Made by a program: the position numbers and the translations under genes
Assembly: GCF_003244875.1 (NCBI RefSeq)
Contig: NZ_LXXZ01000013.1
Span: 1 to 64,000, forward strand
Direction of reading: 5' to 3'
Source: Stenotrophomonas sepilia
GTDB taxonomy: Bacteria > Pseudomonadota > Gammaproteobacteria > Xanthomonadales > Xanthomonadaceae
Length of the DNA stretch: 64,000 nt
Shown here: positions 9,301 through 15,827 of the stretch, in pieces
Position numbering within the stretch: the first letter of the stretch is position 1
How the letters are laid out: each line of letters begins with the position of its first letter
Notes under the pieces: model-generated
The model's input: the letters and a program-made list of their open reading frames with translations, nothing else
Told to the model about the DNA's origin: nothing
Database searches by the model: none

Positions 9301-11265
9301 GCCGTCGAAGGTGGTGTTGCCGCCGACAGAGAGCGTACCGCTGCCCAGCGCGGCGGCATTGCCCAGCAACAAGCCACCGGCGTTGAGCGCAACACCGCCC
9401 GTGAGGCTGTTGACGCCCGACAGGGTCTGCACACCGGTGCCGAGCTTGATCAGGCCGCCGGTGCCTGCGGCGAACGTGCCGCTGTAGCTGGTATTGCCCA
9501 GCCCGCCCAGGGTCAGGGTGTGACTGCCGAGGTTGACCGAACCGCCAAGCCCGGCCAGCGAGCCGATGGTCTGGTCGGCCGCCGCCGAAAGATCCAGGCT
9601 GGTGCCGACGCCCAGCGTGATCGCGCCGGTGGGCGACAGGCTGCCGCCCGCGCCCAGCGCCAACGCGCCCCCGGCCAGGTTGAAGCTGCCGCTCAGCGAA
9701 TTGGCACCGTTCAAGGTCAGCGTGCCGGCACCGTTCTTGGTCACGTTGCCGGCACCGGATATCGAGCCACTCAATGTCAGCGCATTGCTGCCCAGCAGGT
9801 TCAGCGAGCCCCCGCCATTGACCACCAGGTTGTTGCCCAGGGTGAAGCCTGCCGTCGTATCCAGCGAGGCGCTGCCACCGACGGTCAGGTTGCCGCTGCC
9901 GAGTGCACCGGCATTGCCCAGCAGCAGGCCGCCGGCATTGAGGTTGACGCCCCCGGAGAACAGGTTTGCGCCGCCGAGAGTAACAATGCCGGTGTTGTTC
10001 ACCGTCAGCCCACCAGCGCCTGAAAGCACGCCATTCAAGCCGAACGCATTGGTCCCGGCCAGGGATAGATTGCCGCCGAGGTTGAACGCATTGGCCAGAT
10101 TCAGACCGGCCGTGGAGGATGCGATGGCACCGCCGTTGGCCGTGAACAGCCCGGTGCCGAATGAACCGGCATTGTTGAAATTGACCAGGCCATCATTGAG
10201 CGTCGTCGGGCCGGATGCGCCCCATGCGCCCTGCAGGTTCCAGGTACCGCTGTTGACGGTGAGCTTCTGGAAGTTGAGGTACTGGTTCCAGCCCAGTGTG
10301 GTCACCGCTCCGCCGGTGCCTGACCCGGGACCGGCGGAACTGTTCTGCAGCACCAGCGCGTTGTTGCCCGCACCGCTGCCGGTACCCGCGTCGACCGTTC
10401 CCGCTGCCGCAACCTTCACCCCGGTAACACCCGTAATCACGCCGGCAAGGGCGGTGCCACCGCCGGCCACAACGCTGGAACCCGACACTGCGGTGAAGGT
10501 ATTGCCGCCGGTTGAATCACCCAGGTGAACGCTGCCACTGACCGCCCCTGCATTGAGGAACGTATTACCGCCAGAAGCGCCCAGGCCGACACGCCCGTCG
10601 ATGGTGCCGATGTTGGTCACATTGGCTGCCGCACCACCGTAGGTCACCACCGTGGTCGCGTCGGAAACGCTGCCTGCGCCGATCAACGACGTGCTGATCA
10701 GGCCGGCGTTGTTGATGGTGGTGGTGCCGTTGACGTTCTGTGCCACCAGCGCCTGTCCACCGAAGCCCAGCAGCGTTGCGATGTTGACGACACCCTTGAT
10801 CTGTCCACTGGCGTTGTTGTTGACGACGATCGCGCTGTTGTTGGCAGAACCATTGCCGATGACCAGGCCGGGCGAGGCAAGGACGATCGAGCTCGGATCG
10901 ATCGTGCCATTGTTGTTGACCGTCACGTTGTCGCCGGTCAGCGTTGCTGCGTTGCCTCCACCAACGATCGGCGGCGTACGCAGCAATGCACCCGCAGCGA
11001 TGTTCAGCGTGAGGCCGTTGGTCGCGTTGGAGTAATTGTTGATGGTGGTGGTGCTGTCGCAGTTTACGGTCGTGGTACCCGTACACGCCGCGAATGCCGA
11101 TCCACTGGCCAGTGTGGCGGCCAATGCCGCCGCCAGCTGGTGCGTCCGCAATCGCGGTATCCGCCCTGCGCTGACCGCGCTTCCCCCGAGATTCAGGGCG
11201 ACCTCCGAAGCAACCTGCATTACCCCAAGGGCACGATTGAAAACCAGACGGTAAATGCGGTTCAT
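376..11265 (-). CDS. giant type Va autotransporter with beta-helix passenger repeats
   Basis: This is a secreted or surface-displayed autotransporter of about 3,629 residues. I place the start at the ATG at 11263-11265, which gives MNRIYRLVFNRALGVMQVAS, a typical extended signal peptide region, and has a GGAG box nine bases upstream. The ORF itself is open 30 codons further. A classic signal peptide ends near SGSAFA. The passenger is almost entirely autotransporter-associated beta-strand (PATR) repeats of the type NTYTGGTTINAGTLQVG. The last 270-280 residues form the outer-membrane beta-barrel (from about SGEVHAASRAVLLYDNYLE) and end in Phe, as Bam substrates do. No protease triad or known binding domain was recognised, so adhesion or biofilm is only a family-level guess. 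The stop is TGA at 376-378. Confidence 0.93.
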   Translation of the reverse strand: MNRIYRLVFNRALGVMQVASEVALNLGGSAVSAGRIPRLRTHQLAAALAATLASGSAFAACTGTTTVNCDSTTTINNYSNATNGLTLNIAAGALLRTPPIVGGGNAATLTGDNVTVNNNGTIDPSSIVLASPGLVIGNGSANNSAIVVNNNASGQIKGVVNIATLLGFGGQALVAQNVNGTTTINNAGLISTSLIGAGSVSDATTVVTYGGAAANVTNIGTIDGRVGLGASGGNTFLNAGAVSGSVHLGDSTGGNTFTAVSGSSVVAGGGTALAGVITGVTGVKVAAAGTVDAGTGSGAGNNALVLQNSSAGPGSGTGGAVTTLGWNQYLNFQKLTVNSGTWNLQGAWGASGPTTLNDGLVNFNNAGSFGTGLFTANGGAIASSTAGLNLANAFNLGGNLSLAGTNAFGLNGVLSGAGGLTVNNTGIVTLGGANLFSGGVNLNAGGLLLGNAGALGSGNLTVGGSASLDTTAGFTLGNNLVVNGGGSLNLLGSNALTLSGSISGAGNVTKNGAGTLTLNGANSLSGSFNLAGGALALGAGGSLSPTGAITLGVGTSLDLSAAADQTIGSLAGLGGSVNLGSHTLTLGGLGNTSYSGTFAAGTGGLIKLGTGVQTLSGVNSLTGGVALNAGGLLLGNAAALGSGTLSVGGNTTFDGTTALALTNAVSLGSGASLNLLGGQALTFNGVISGAGGLIKDGASSLTLNGANTFGGGLALNAGSLVLGNGGALGTGALNVGGAVSLDASAGLAVGNGITLGAGGSLNVLGSNALTLGGVIGGSGSLVKNGAATLTLGGANTFTGGLAVNAGTVALASGGSLAATGAVSLAGAGSALDISLGGNQTIGALSGVAGSTLALGSSTLTFGDATNQTFAGVIGGTGGLIKQGTGVQTLTGASTFSGGVNLAAGGLVLGNAGALGSGALTVSGNGSLDATVALNLGNAINLGAALTLPGSQDLTLGGNITGTGSLVKNGASTLTLNGTNTFSGGLNANAGSLLLGNSGALGTGVLGIGGNVTLDGSAPLSLTNNVDLGAGAALSLPGSQAITLGGVVSGTGRLVKNGASTLTLNGANSFGGGLTVNGGGVFLGNAGALGTGALSVGATATLDSSAALNLANNVNLGAGAALDLLGSQDVSLGGLISGTGSLVKNGTATLALNGPNTFSGGVGLNAGLLQLGNAQALGTGQLDVGGNASLDATTALTVGNLIGLAAGANLSVLGGNDLTLTGPVFGAGGLIKDGAARLTLSGANLYTGGTTINAGTLALGAGGSLAAAGAVDLAGAGATLDISAAGAAQTIGALNGVAGSQLVLGAQSLAFGGASSGSFAGVIDGTGGLIKTGAGVQTLSGANTFSGGLALNDGGLILGNASALGTGALGIGGTTTLDSTVALNLANAVNFGAGTQLTLGGSNDLTLGGVVAGNGGLIKNGAGLLTLNNTNTFDGGLTLNGGGLVVGANGALGTGALAVNASTTLDTGAAVTLGNAVTLGSGVVLTLPGSNALTLSGVVGGNGSLVKNGATTLTLSGANTYSGGTTINAGTLALGAGGSLAAAGDVTLGAGAGFDISGAGSSQTIGALNGAGGSTLALGGNSLTFGTAGNAAFDGVISGGGGLIKAGAGVQTLSGANTFGGGVTLNAGGLVLGNDSALGTGALTVGGAATLDTTGLATLANNIALNAGLTVLGTNALTLNGVLSGAGSLTKNGSATLTLNGANTYTGGTNINAGTLALGAGASLAASGTVNLATGATLDLSAGSGTQQFGTLVGNGTVNLGANSLEVGGATDGTFSGSIAGTGGLTKVGAGIETLTGANTYTGGTFINAGTLAIGPGGSLAATGAVTLSAAGTGFDISTAGANQTIGSLNGVAGSTVSLGAQTLILGGVGNSLFDGAISGTGGLAKNGAGILTLGGANLFSGGVALNGGGLVVGNSAALGSGALTVGSNATLDATTGVSLANNIGLAAGASLDLLGSQALTLGGVISGTGGLIKDGAATVTLSGANTYTGGTTINSGTLAIGAGGSLAATGAVNLAGAGTLDISAGNQAIGSLAGVAGSTVALGGSTLTLGGTVDSTFSGVIGGSGGLIKNGAGVQTLNGANTFSGGVALNAGGLVVGNNAALGTGTVTVGGAATLDSNTAVILGNNFILSNALTVLGSNNLTLNGNLSGTGSLTKEGAATLTLNGTNTYTGGTNINAGTLALGAGASLYASGIVNLASGATFDLSAGSGTQQFGTLIGNGTVNLGANTLTIGDATNGTFSGSVAGSGGLIKEGSGTQTLTGTNTFTGGTTINAGTLAIGAGGSLAATGAVNLANAGTTFDISAGGAQAIGSLAGVAGSSVALGGSTLTLNGVGNTTFAGTIGGAGGLVKNGAGIQGLTGVNVFTGGVTLNAGGLLLGNDGSLGTGALTVGGNASLDGTSALTLANTVQLASGTLTLGGSNALTLNGPISGAGGLLKDGAATVTLGGASTYTGATTINSGTLAVAAGGSLSGASTVNLAGAGTLDISAGGSQSIGGLAGVTGSSVVLGGATLTTGGNNGSTTFAGVLSGTGGLVQSGTGTLTLSGDNTYTGGTSINGGSTLQIGNGGSTGSVLGDITNNGSLVYNLGTTATVGGVVGGSGSLTQAGSGTLVLTGNNTYTGGTTINAGGTLQIGNGGATGAIVGDITNNGALVSNVAGNTTLGGTISGSGGLTQAGSGTLTLTGDNTYTGGTTINAGGTLQVGNGGATGAITGNVANNGSLVFDVAGNTTVGGAISGSGGLTQAGSGVLTLVGNNTYTGGTTINTGGTLQVGNGGATGAIAGDITNNGALISNVAGNTALGGTISGSGGLTQAGSGTLLLTGTNTYTGGTTINAGSTLQLGNGGATGSIVGDVTNNGTLVSNLAGDTTLGGTISGSGGLTQAGSGTLTLTGNNTYTGPTTINTGGTLQVGNGGATGAIGGSVTNNGSLVFNVGGNTTVGGAISGSGGLTQAGTGTVILAGNNTYTGGTTINTGGTLQVGDGGASGAITGNVANNGSLVFNVGGNTTVGGTISGSGGLTQAGTGTLTLTGNNTYTGGTTINAGGTVQVGNGGASGSIIGNITNNGGLVINTGGTTTLGGSITGGGSIVQAGPGTLNLGGNSGGFSGTGQVTGGGLNVTGNIGGQWTIGSGTTLSGTGTIGGTGGGVTVSSGGVLSPGNGPGNGGGAGNGTGTITVGGNLNLSPGSTLGIDLGATGSDTVQVGGSANVGGSTVRVNTISPSTSYQQGQQYTVVNAGGGVSGQFASATSPSAFLTITPVYTANTANLQIDVAQTAAFTTVANTRNQYNTAAALDSLPQSGAALGLYNTVLMYDAGTARGAFDQLSGEVHAASRAVLLYDNYLEEGIRQRLGSELPTVRGERASAWLAGSGKVFRQDGDGNGDEIRANRNALMAGVDWQLGEHVVLGAAAGNERLDTRLYDRSSRARLRGHTFGLYAQGQWNNGFAVGGSVSRGDYRTRTTREVPLLGQTLYSRQDSDVTIAQVEGSWTWTHGRTRLQPYVQFTKHWVDSDRAVEQGGSAALVLEGGKDTLNVSTVGVRGRWDVGSGERFPAQLTVGLGWQHASGDTDVASRNRFAVGGDAFDVYSAVMARNALVSQVGVAVGLGRNSQLSMFVQGQHGDGRRDVGGQINLRVGF
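2100..3640 (-). repeat. tandem 207-bp repeat array inside the autotransporter gene
   Basis: Seven to eight consecutive copies of a unit of almost exactly 207 bp (69 residues) run through this part of the gene. On the protein they repeat the pattern LTLTGNNTYTGGTTIN, then GTLQVGNGGATGAI, then NNGSLVFNVAGNTTVGG, then ISGSGGLTQAG. The copies are close to identical in DNA. Looser, longer repeats of the same family continue to about 10,000. Such arrays are substrates for slippage or recombination, so copy number probably varies between strains and short-read assembly may collapse it. Confidence 0.9.
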
Positions 11266-11623
11266 CGGTAAATCTCCATGAAAAGACCGGATGGCACAGC
11301 TGGCAGGTTTTTTTGGAGACAATGCGGGCCACCCCTGCTCCCGATACGGGAACAAGGCCTGAAGGCATTAACTCCTTAAAATCTTCACATCTTCACCTGA
11401 TCGCACCCAGGGACAGGTACGTCAGCGTGTCCCTCAAGGCGAAAACTCCCCGATTTCGCCCGACGAATGGCGGCACTGTGCGACCGGCGGTGCCAGCGGC
11501 ATGTGAATCGCGCGCGTTATTTTCATGACGCACGTCAAATAAAAGAGGCCAGCAGAATGGTTTTGCCGAAAATGCATATCGCTGTATGTGGCGGGGAATC
11601 CATCCCCGCCATGAGTAAATAAT
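11266..11623. other. 358-bp intergenic region upstream of the autotransporter gene
   Basis: This gap holds no convincing gene. It carries the leader of the autotransporter gene and the 3' end region of the SMR gene. It is more AT-rich than its surroundings. A small palindrome TGACGTGCGTCA lies near 11528-11539 and could be a regulator site, and a hairpin (GGCGGGGA/TCCCCGCC) lies near 11590-11610 just downstream of the SMR stop. No sigma70 promoter with good spacing was found. Confidence 0.5.
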
Positions 11624-11941
11624 TCAGCTACTGGAGAGTTTCATCAGCACCAGGCCGGAAACAATCAGCACCGCTGCACCGATCCGCATCGGGCTGACCT
11701 GCTCACCCAGGAACACGATGCCGACCACGAACGCGCCGACCGCGCCGATGCCGGTCCAGATCGTATAGGCGGTGCCCAGCGGCAGGCTGCGCATGGCCAC
11801 CGCCAGCAGCCAGAAGCTGGCGATCATGCCGATGATCGTGACCACGGTGGGGGTGAGCCGGGTGAAGCCTTCGGACTGCTTCATGGATACGGCCCAGACG
11901 ATTTCCAGCAGGCCGGCAAACAATAGATAGATCCAGGCCAT
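11624..11941 (-). CDS. gdx: guanidinium exporter, small multidrug resistance family (Gdx/SugE)
   Basis: This is a 105-residue inner-membrane protein with four predicted transmembrane helices, the standard SMR size. It starts MAWIYLLFAGLLEIVWAVSM, with the essential membrane-embedded Glu13 and the WAVSMKxSxGFT pattern typical of the Gdx (SugE) branch rather than the EmrE multidrug branch. These antiporters export guanidinium in exchange for protons. The start is ATG at 11939-11941, six bases after an AGGAGG ribosome binding site (11948-11953). The longer upstream ORF is ignored because the leader holds a guanidine-II riboswitch, which fits this substrate and the gene's regulation. Confidence 0.93.
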   Translation of the reverse strand: MAWIYLLFAGLLEIVWAVSMKQSEGFTRLTPTVVTIIGMIASFWLLAVAMRSLPLGTAYTIWTGIGAVGAFVVGIVFLGEQVSPMRIGAAVLIVSGLVLMKLSSS

Positions 11942-11959
11942 GACGGCCCTCCTCTTGGT

Positions 11960-12013
11960 AGGGCCAGGCCGTCCTGGTCTTTGATTCCCAATGTGGGGGA
12001 GGTCGTTCCTCCT
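11960..12013 (-). promoter_or_regulatory. guanidine-II riboswitch (mini-ykkC)
   Basis: On the minus strand the leader of the SMR gene carries two short hairpins. The one nearer the gene is CCAGG-ACGG-CCTGG (11964-11977), an exact ACGR tetraloop hairpin. The distal one is GGAGG-AACGA-CCTCC (11998-12012), which contains ACGA but with one extra loop base. Two ACGR-loop hairpins just upstream of a ribosome binding site are the signature of the mini-ykkC motif, known to bind guanidine and turn on exporters such as Gdx. The downstream hairpin lies close enough to the AGGAGG box to affect translation. Confidence 0.83.
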
Positions 12014-12234
12014 GGCCGGCATTCTAGCAACGGGGGCCACGCCCGGCCGCCGTGGCCAGGAACGGGTTACAGCCGGTTCAGTGCGTGAAGCTGGCGTCGA
12101 TGGCCCGGCCTGCGCTAGAATGAGGGCCTGCCATCGGTAATCCGATGTGCGGTCCGGCTGTGGTCTCCAGCGCATCGCGCGCTGCTTCCCCTGATCCGTG
12201 AACTGGCCGCCCACCGGGCGGCCAACGTCTCTAT

Positions 12235-12342
12235 GGTGGCCCCGTCGGCCCCTCGCGACGCTAGGTCGAAAACCCCGCCAGGGCCGGAAGGCAGCAACGG
12301 TATCGATCGACGCGGGCGCCGAGGCCAGCCGGCGGGGCCACC
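12235..12342 (+). ncRNA. ffs: 4.5S RNA, bacterial signal recognition particle RNA
   Basis: The sequence contains the conserved SRP helix 8 signature: CCAGGGCCGGAAGGCAGCAA near 12279-12298, with the GGAA tetraloop and the AGCA internal loop. The ends pair as GGTGGCCCCG (12235-12244) with CGGGGCCACC (12333-12342), giving a single rod of about 108 nt like E. coli 4.5S RNA. A T-run follows. The RNA binds Ffh and helps target membrane proteins. A TAGAAT box at 12116-12121 and a GC-rich hairpin at 12206-12224 lie upstream; a longer precursor is possible, and the mature ends are estimated from pairing only. Confidence 0.93.
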
Positions 12343-12370
12343 GCCTTTTCCGGCGACGCCCTCGCCTCTG

Positions 12371-12393
12371 GTAGATGCCAACCCTGGTTGGCG
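12371..12393 (+). repeat. GTAG-headed palindrome (SMAG-like REP element)
   Basis: GTAG is followed by the stem GCCAACC-CTG-GTTGGC. It has the head and stem architecture of the GTAG palindromes scattered through S. maltophilia genomes, and related copies occur at 15559, about 17001 and 20908. Confidence 0.6.
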
Positions 12394-12488
12394 CCCTTTG
12401 CCGGGCATGGCCCCGCGCTACTACATCGCGCGCTCCAGCGCCTCCAGTTCGGCGGCCAGCGCCGCATCGGCGGGCTGGCCGGTCCTGC

Positions 12489-13256
12489 TCACGGCGGATC
12501 CTGCACCAGTACGTGCGGCGCGGTCGGGTCGGCCAGCGGCACGCACTGCCCCGGCTGCGCCACGCGGTGCCCGCGCGCGGCCAGCGCCTGGCCATCGGCC
12601 ACGCTGGCGTAGTGGTAGAGCATCATCCGCGCCTGCAGTTCGATGCTGTACTCACGCTCCAGGTCGTCCACGCCCGTGTGTGACGGGTTGCCGTGCAGGC
12701 CGCAGTCGTGGGCGATCAGTTCGTTGTCGTTGGCGTAGCGCGCCAGCATCTCCGGAATCGGCCGGGTATCGCCGCTCCAGGTCAGCGCGCCCTGCAGGCG
12801 CAGGCCATAGGCCGTCTCCGGCCAGTGATGGCGCACCGGAAACACCTCCAGGCGCACCCCCTCATGCCAGAACGCCTCGCCCACCACGATCAGGTGGAAG
12901 GCATCCCAGAAATTCGCACCGCCCTCGGCCAGCACGTTCGGATAGTCACCAATGCGCTTGTGCAGCAGCGGCACCACCGTGGCAGGCACGTACAGTCGCA
13001 CCTTGCCGCGCCGGTTCGCATTGAAGAAAGTGTCCACGAACAGGCGCTCGAAGCCGGCCACATGGTCCAGGTGCACATGGGTGACGAACAGCGCCTGCGG
13101 CATGTGCCCGTAGTGCGCCTTGAACGCGGTGAGGCCTTCACCGCCGCAATCGATGGTCAGCCACGGGCGACCACCGCGCTCGATCACCGACATCGGCGAT
13201 CCCAGCTCGACCGCCGACGCGTTGCCGACGCCGAGGAAACGCAACGACCAGTCCAT
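12489..13256 (-). CDS. MBL-fold metallo-hydrolase, RNase Z-like
   Basis: This is a 255-residue cytosolic protein of the metallo-beta-lactamase fold. The zinc motif THVHLDHVAG is at about residues 59-68, with later ligand candidates in PVRHHWPETAYG, the aspartate in TWSGDTRPIPE, and a C-terminal HDCGLHGNPSHTG, the arrangement of RNase Z-like and phosphodiesterase-like members. The substrate is unknown. The start ATG (13254-13256) overlaps the kdkA stop in an ATGA junction, so the two are cotranscribed and probably translationally coupled. A 23-codon GTG ORF overlaps the 3' end at 12421-12492, but there is no support that it is real. Confidence 0.85.
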   Translation of the reverse strand: MDWSLRFLGVGNASAVELGSPMSVIERGGRPWLTIDCGGEGLTAFKAHYGHMPQALFVTHVHLDHVAGFERLFVDTFFNANRRGKVRLYVPATVVPLLHKRIGDYPNVLAEGGANFWDAFHLIVVGEAFWHEGVRLEVFPVRHHWPETAYGLRLQGALTWSGDTRPIPEMLARYANDNELIAHDCGLHGNPSHTGVDDLEREYSIELQARMMLYHYASVADGQALAARGHRVAQPGQCVPLADPTAPHVLVQDPP

Positions 13257-14005
13257 CAGGTGCCCCGGTTCCAGGCCATGTCATAGGCACGGCGCAGCCG
13301 TGCGTAGTCCTTCTGCACATCTTCCACGCTGCGCTCGCCGCGCAGCTTGATCAGCGAGCGCAGCAACCGCTTGAGGTTGCGTTCGCGCCAGCCGGTGGCC
13401 GGGATGCGGATCACCCCACGGTCGAAATCGATCAGCCAGCCATGGCCACTGCCATCGAACAGGATGTTGTGCGCGTTGAGGTCGGCATGGTCCAGGCCGG
13501 CACGGTGGAAACGGGCGATCAGCCGCCCGGTCTCCTCCCAGGGCGCGCCCCGGCCCGCAACCAGTGCGCGGTCGGCCAGCGAGCGCACGCCCTCGATCCG
13601 TTCCATCAGGATCGCGGCCCGGTAGCGCAGGCCCTCGCGCATGTAGAACGCGGCGATCGGCCGTGGCACCGGCAACTTCTTCTCGCGCAGCGCGCGCATC
13701 AAGCGGAATTCGGCGAAGCTGCGGGTCCGGTCCGAGCCGCGCCAGAGGTACTGGTCGAGGCTGATCCGGGCCGCCATGCCGCCGCGCAGGTAGTGGCGCA
13801 GCACGCTGGCACCGAACGGCGCATCGACGAACCAGGCGCTGCCGCGGCCGCCCTCGCCCACCGGGCGGGCCTTGCTGCCCCAGTGCTTGGGCGAGAACAG
13901 GCCAATATCGGCTTGCCGCAGCCGCTCGCGGTCGAACAGAATGGCCCCGATGCCGCGACCCTCGCGGCATGGCGTCAGCGCTTCATTGGCGTCGAATGCG
14001 ACCAT
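13256..14005 (-). CDS. kdkA: 3-deoxy-D-manno-octulosonic acid (Kdo) kinase
   Basis: This is a 249-residue kinase-fold enzyme that phosphorylates a Kdo residue of the lipopolysaccharide inner core at the cytoplasmic face of the inner membrane. The catalytic loop is [13 protein letters not shown] and the metal-binding motif is LIDFDRG. The length matches the Xanthomonas KdkA family when translation starts at [18 protein letters not shown] (ATG at 14003-14005). A nearer match to a ribosome site favours ATG 14030-14032 (GGAGGAGG upstream), which would add nine residues and overlap the divergent waaC start, so the start is uncertain. It is followed by an ATGA overlap with the MBL hydrolase gene. 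Confidence 0.9.
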   Translation of the reverse strand: MVAFDANEALTPCREGRGIGAILFDRERLRQADIGLFSPKHWGSKARPVGEGGRGSAWFVDAPFGASVLRHYLRGGMAARISLDQYLWRGSDRTRSFAEFRLMRALREKKLPVPRPIAAFYMREGLRYRAAILMERIEGVRSLADRALVAGRGAPWEETGRLIARFHRAGLDHADLNAHNILFDGSGHGWLIDFDRGVIRIPATGWRERNLKRLLRSLIKLRGERSVEDVQKDYARLRRAYDMAWNRGT

Positions 14006-14025
14006 TTCATTGAGTCTAACAACAC

Positions 14026-15072
14026 ATGGCATCAGCGTCCTCCTCCTTGTGCCTCCTGCGCCTGTCCGCACTCGGCGACGTCACCCACGTGGTGCCCCTG
14101 GTGCGCACCCTGCAGGCTGCGCGCCCGGACACGCCGATCCACTGGATCATCGACAAGGTTGGCCACAAGCTGCTTGGCGGCCTGCCCGGCGTCACCTTCC
14201 ATGCCTACGACAAGAAGAGCGGCATGGCCGGGGTCAAGGAACTGCGCAGGCAACTGCCACCGGGGCGCTTTGAAGCGCTGTTGCAGATGCAGGTCGCGTT
14301 CCGCGCCAACCTGCTGTCGGCCTTCATTCCGGCCGAGCGCCGCATCGGATACGACCGCAGCCGCTCCAAGGACCTGCACGGGCTCTTCATCAACGAGCGT
14401 ATTCCCGATCGCCCCGGCATCCACGTGCTGGATGCCATCGGCAGCTTCTGCGAGCCGCTGGGCCTGCGCCAGACCGAAGTCAGCTGGGATCTGGCCGTGC
14501 CGCCGTCTGCCTTCGAGTGGGCCGCCGCGCAGTGGCAGGACGATGGCCGCCCGGTGCTGATGATCTCACCCTGTTCCAGCCACGTGCGCCGCAACTGGTA
14601 CGCCGACCGCTACGCCGCGGTGGCCAACCATGCCGTCCAGCGCGGTTGGCGGGTGGTGCTGTGCGGTGGCCGCAGCGAACTGGAGCGCCACATGGCCGAT
14701 GCGATCCAAGCGCAGCTGCAGACGCCGGCACTGGACCTGGTCGGCAAGGACACGCTCAAGCAGCTGCCCGCCCTGCTGGCCCGCGCCAACCTGGTGATGA
14801 CCCCGGACTCGGGCCCGATGCACATCGCCAACGCAATGGGCACCAAGGTGCTGGGACTGCATGCGGCCAGCAACCCGAACCGTAGTGGCCCGTACTCGGA
14901 CCGCCGCTACTGCGTGGACCGCTACGACGACGCAGCGCGCAAGTACCTGGCCAAGCAGGCCACCGATCTGAAGTGGGGCACCAAGATCGAATTCGACGAT
15001 GTGATGGAACTGATTACCGTCGAAGACGGTATCGCCGCCTTCGAACGCTACGTCGCCGACCACCTGGGGTGA
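14026..15072 (+). CDS. waaC: lipopolysaccharide heptosyltransferase, glycosyltransferase family 9
   Basis: This is a 348-residue GT9 enzyme that adds L-glycero-D-manno-heptose to Kdo-lipid A in inner-core assembly. It shows the N-terminal [20 protein letters not shown] strand-loop-helix, an IGYDRSRS segment, and the C-terminal nucleotide-sugar site [14 protein letters not shown]. The heptosyltransferase I role is inferred from partnership with the divergent Kdo kinase. Only about 20 bp separate the two predicted starts, so their promoters must overlap coding sequence. A paralogue acting on heptose II cannot be excluded. Confidence 0.88.
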   Translation: MASASSSLCLLRLSALGDVTHVVPLVRTLQAARPDTPIHWIIDKVGHKLLGGLPGVTFHAYDKKSGMAGVKELRRQLPPGRFEALLQMQVAFRANLLSAFIPAERRIGYDRSRSKDLHGLFINERIPDRPGIHVLDAIGSFCEPLGLRQTEVSWDLAVPPSAFEWAAAQWQDDGRPVLMISPCSSHVRRNWYADRYAAVANHAVQRGWRVVLCGGRSELERHMADAIQAQLQTPALDLVGKDTLKQLPALLARANLVMTPDSGPMHIANAMGTKVLGLHAASNPNRSGPYSDRRYCVDRYDDAARKYLAKQATDLKWGTKIEFDDVMELITVEDGIAAFERYVADHLG

Positions 15073-15090
15073 GCGGCGGACTGCCCGGGA

Positions 15091-15495
15091 TCACGTGCGC
15101 TGCGCGTAATCCTGATAGGACTTCTCTTCCACGTACGCCGAACCCAGCGCCAGGTTGATCGCCTTCTTGATGCGTGCGCGTTCGTCGTTGCGCAGGTAGA
15201 CGCTGCGCGCCAGGTCGATGAAGCCCTGGTCGAACGCCTGCGCCTTCTCCTTCAGCCGGATGTCGTCCTCGATGTCCCAGAGCTGCTCGTTGACCGCCTT
15301 CAGCTCGGCACGCAGCCTGGCGATGTCCTTCACCGCGGCCGGGTGTGCCATCCAGGTCTGCTCCAGCGCCGACAGCTCCCTGCGCACATTGGCCAGCTTG
15401 CCCTCGTCGCTGATGCGCTCGGACTTGATCTGCAGGATCGAGATCTTGTCCAGCAGCTCTCCGAAAGAAACGGGGACGAGGATTTCAGCGGTCAT
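15091..15495 (-). CDS. DUF6165 family protein
   Basis: This is a 134-residue soluble protein of unknown function. I place the start at ATG 15493-15495 (MTAEILVPVSFGELLDKISI), which has GGAG upstream; the longer open frame runs into repeat DNA. The sequence is highly charged and helical with heptad-like stretches (VRRELSALEQ, RLRAELKAVNEQLWDIEDDI). DUF6165 genes tend to sit beside LPS glycosyltransferase genes, as here with the convergent waaC, which hints at an envelope role without proving one. Confidence 0.8.
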   Translation of the reverse strand: MTAEILVPVSFGELLDKISILQIKSERISDEGKLANVRRELSALEQTWMAHPAAVKDIARLRAELKAVNEQLWDIEDDIRLKEKAQAFDQGFIDLARSVYLRNDERARIKKAINLALGSAYVEEKSYQDYAQRT

Positions 15496-15558
15496 CGGGA
15501 AAAGCTCCAGCAGGTGATGCGTACATGGTAACCCGCAGCGTCCGCACGGATATCCCGG

Positions 15559-15581
15559 GTAGATCCACGCCATGCGTGGAT
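15559..15581 (+). repeat. SMAG-like GTAG palindrome
   Basis: GTAG is followed by ATCCACGCCATGCGTGGAT, a palindromic stem. The same 19-bp core occurs again at 17005-17023. A degenerate inverted copy follows at about 15602-15620, so this is probably a paired element. Confidence 0.7.
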
Positions 15582-15760
15582 GAGCCTGCCAGCAGGAACA
15601 GCATCCACGCACCGCGCGGATCTCCCGTGATGCATCTGGAGGACCAAGCCCCTCTGTTGAGGGGCTGCCCCGACAGGGGCGGGGAGAGGCCAGCAAAGGG
15701 AGGGGCCCACACGTTGCGCAGCAACGTGTGGGGCGACGCGCAGAGCGCGTCGCGTCCCGC

Positions 15761-15812
15761 GCCAGATAAAGAAAAAGGGCTGCCTTTCGGCAGCCCTTTT
15801 TCTTTATCTGGC
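15761..15812. terminator. perfect 23-bp inverted repeat, bidirectional terminator-like
   Basis: The left arm 15761-15783 and right arm 15790-15812 are exact reverse complements around a six-base loop (CTTTCG). The inner stem GGGCTGC/GCAGCCC is followed on each strand by a run of five T residues, so it could terminate transcripts in both directions, including the DUF6165 leader region or antisense reads. The outer arms contain the TGGC end of a duplicated tRNA-Ser tail. Confidence 0.75.
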
Positions 15813-15827
15813 GGAGAGGGGGGGATT
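15802..15827 (-). repeat. duplicated 3' tail of tRNA-Ser (direct repeat of 16030-16055)
   Basis: These 26 bp match 16030-16055 with one mismatch. The shared stretch is the end of the tRNA-Ser gene (TGGCGGAGAGG on the plus strand, that is CCTCTCCGCCA) plus the first T-rich bases of its terminator. A direct repeat of a tRNA 3' end about 230 bp from the intact gene is what a tRNA-targeting integrative element leaves behind, although local terminator duplication would look similar. Confidence 0.6.

Noticed and set aside
1613-10528. Series of proline-rich plus-strand ORFs, many exactly 68 codons long
   Set aside because: They are antisense to the autotransporter repeats; the regular length comes from the 207-bp period, not from real small genes.
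11557-11625. Short plus-strand ORF in the gap upstream of the autotransporter
   Set aside because: It has 22 codons, overlaps a hairpin and lacks a ribosome site.
12421-12492. 23-codon GTG ORF overlapping the end of the MBL hydrolase gene
   Set aside because: Only the GTGA overlap supports it; it is too short to judge and has no recognisable feature.
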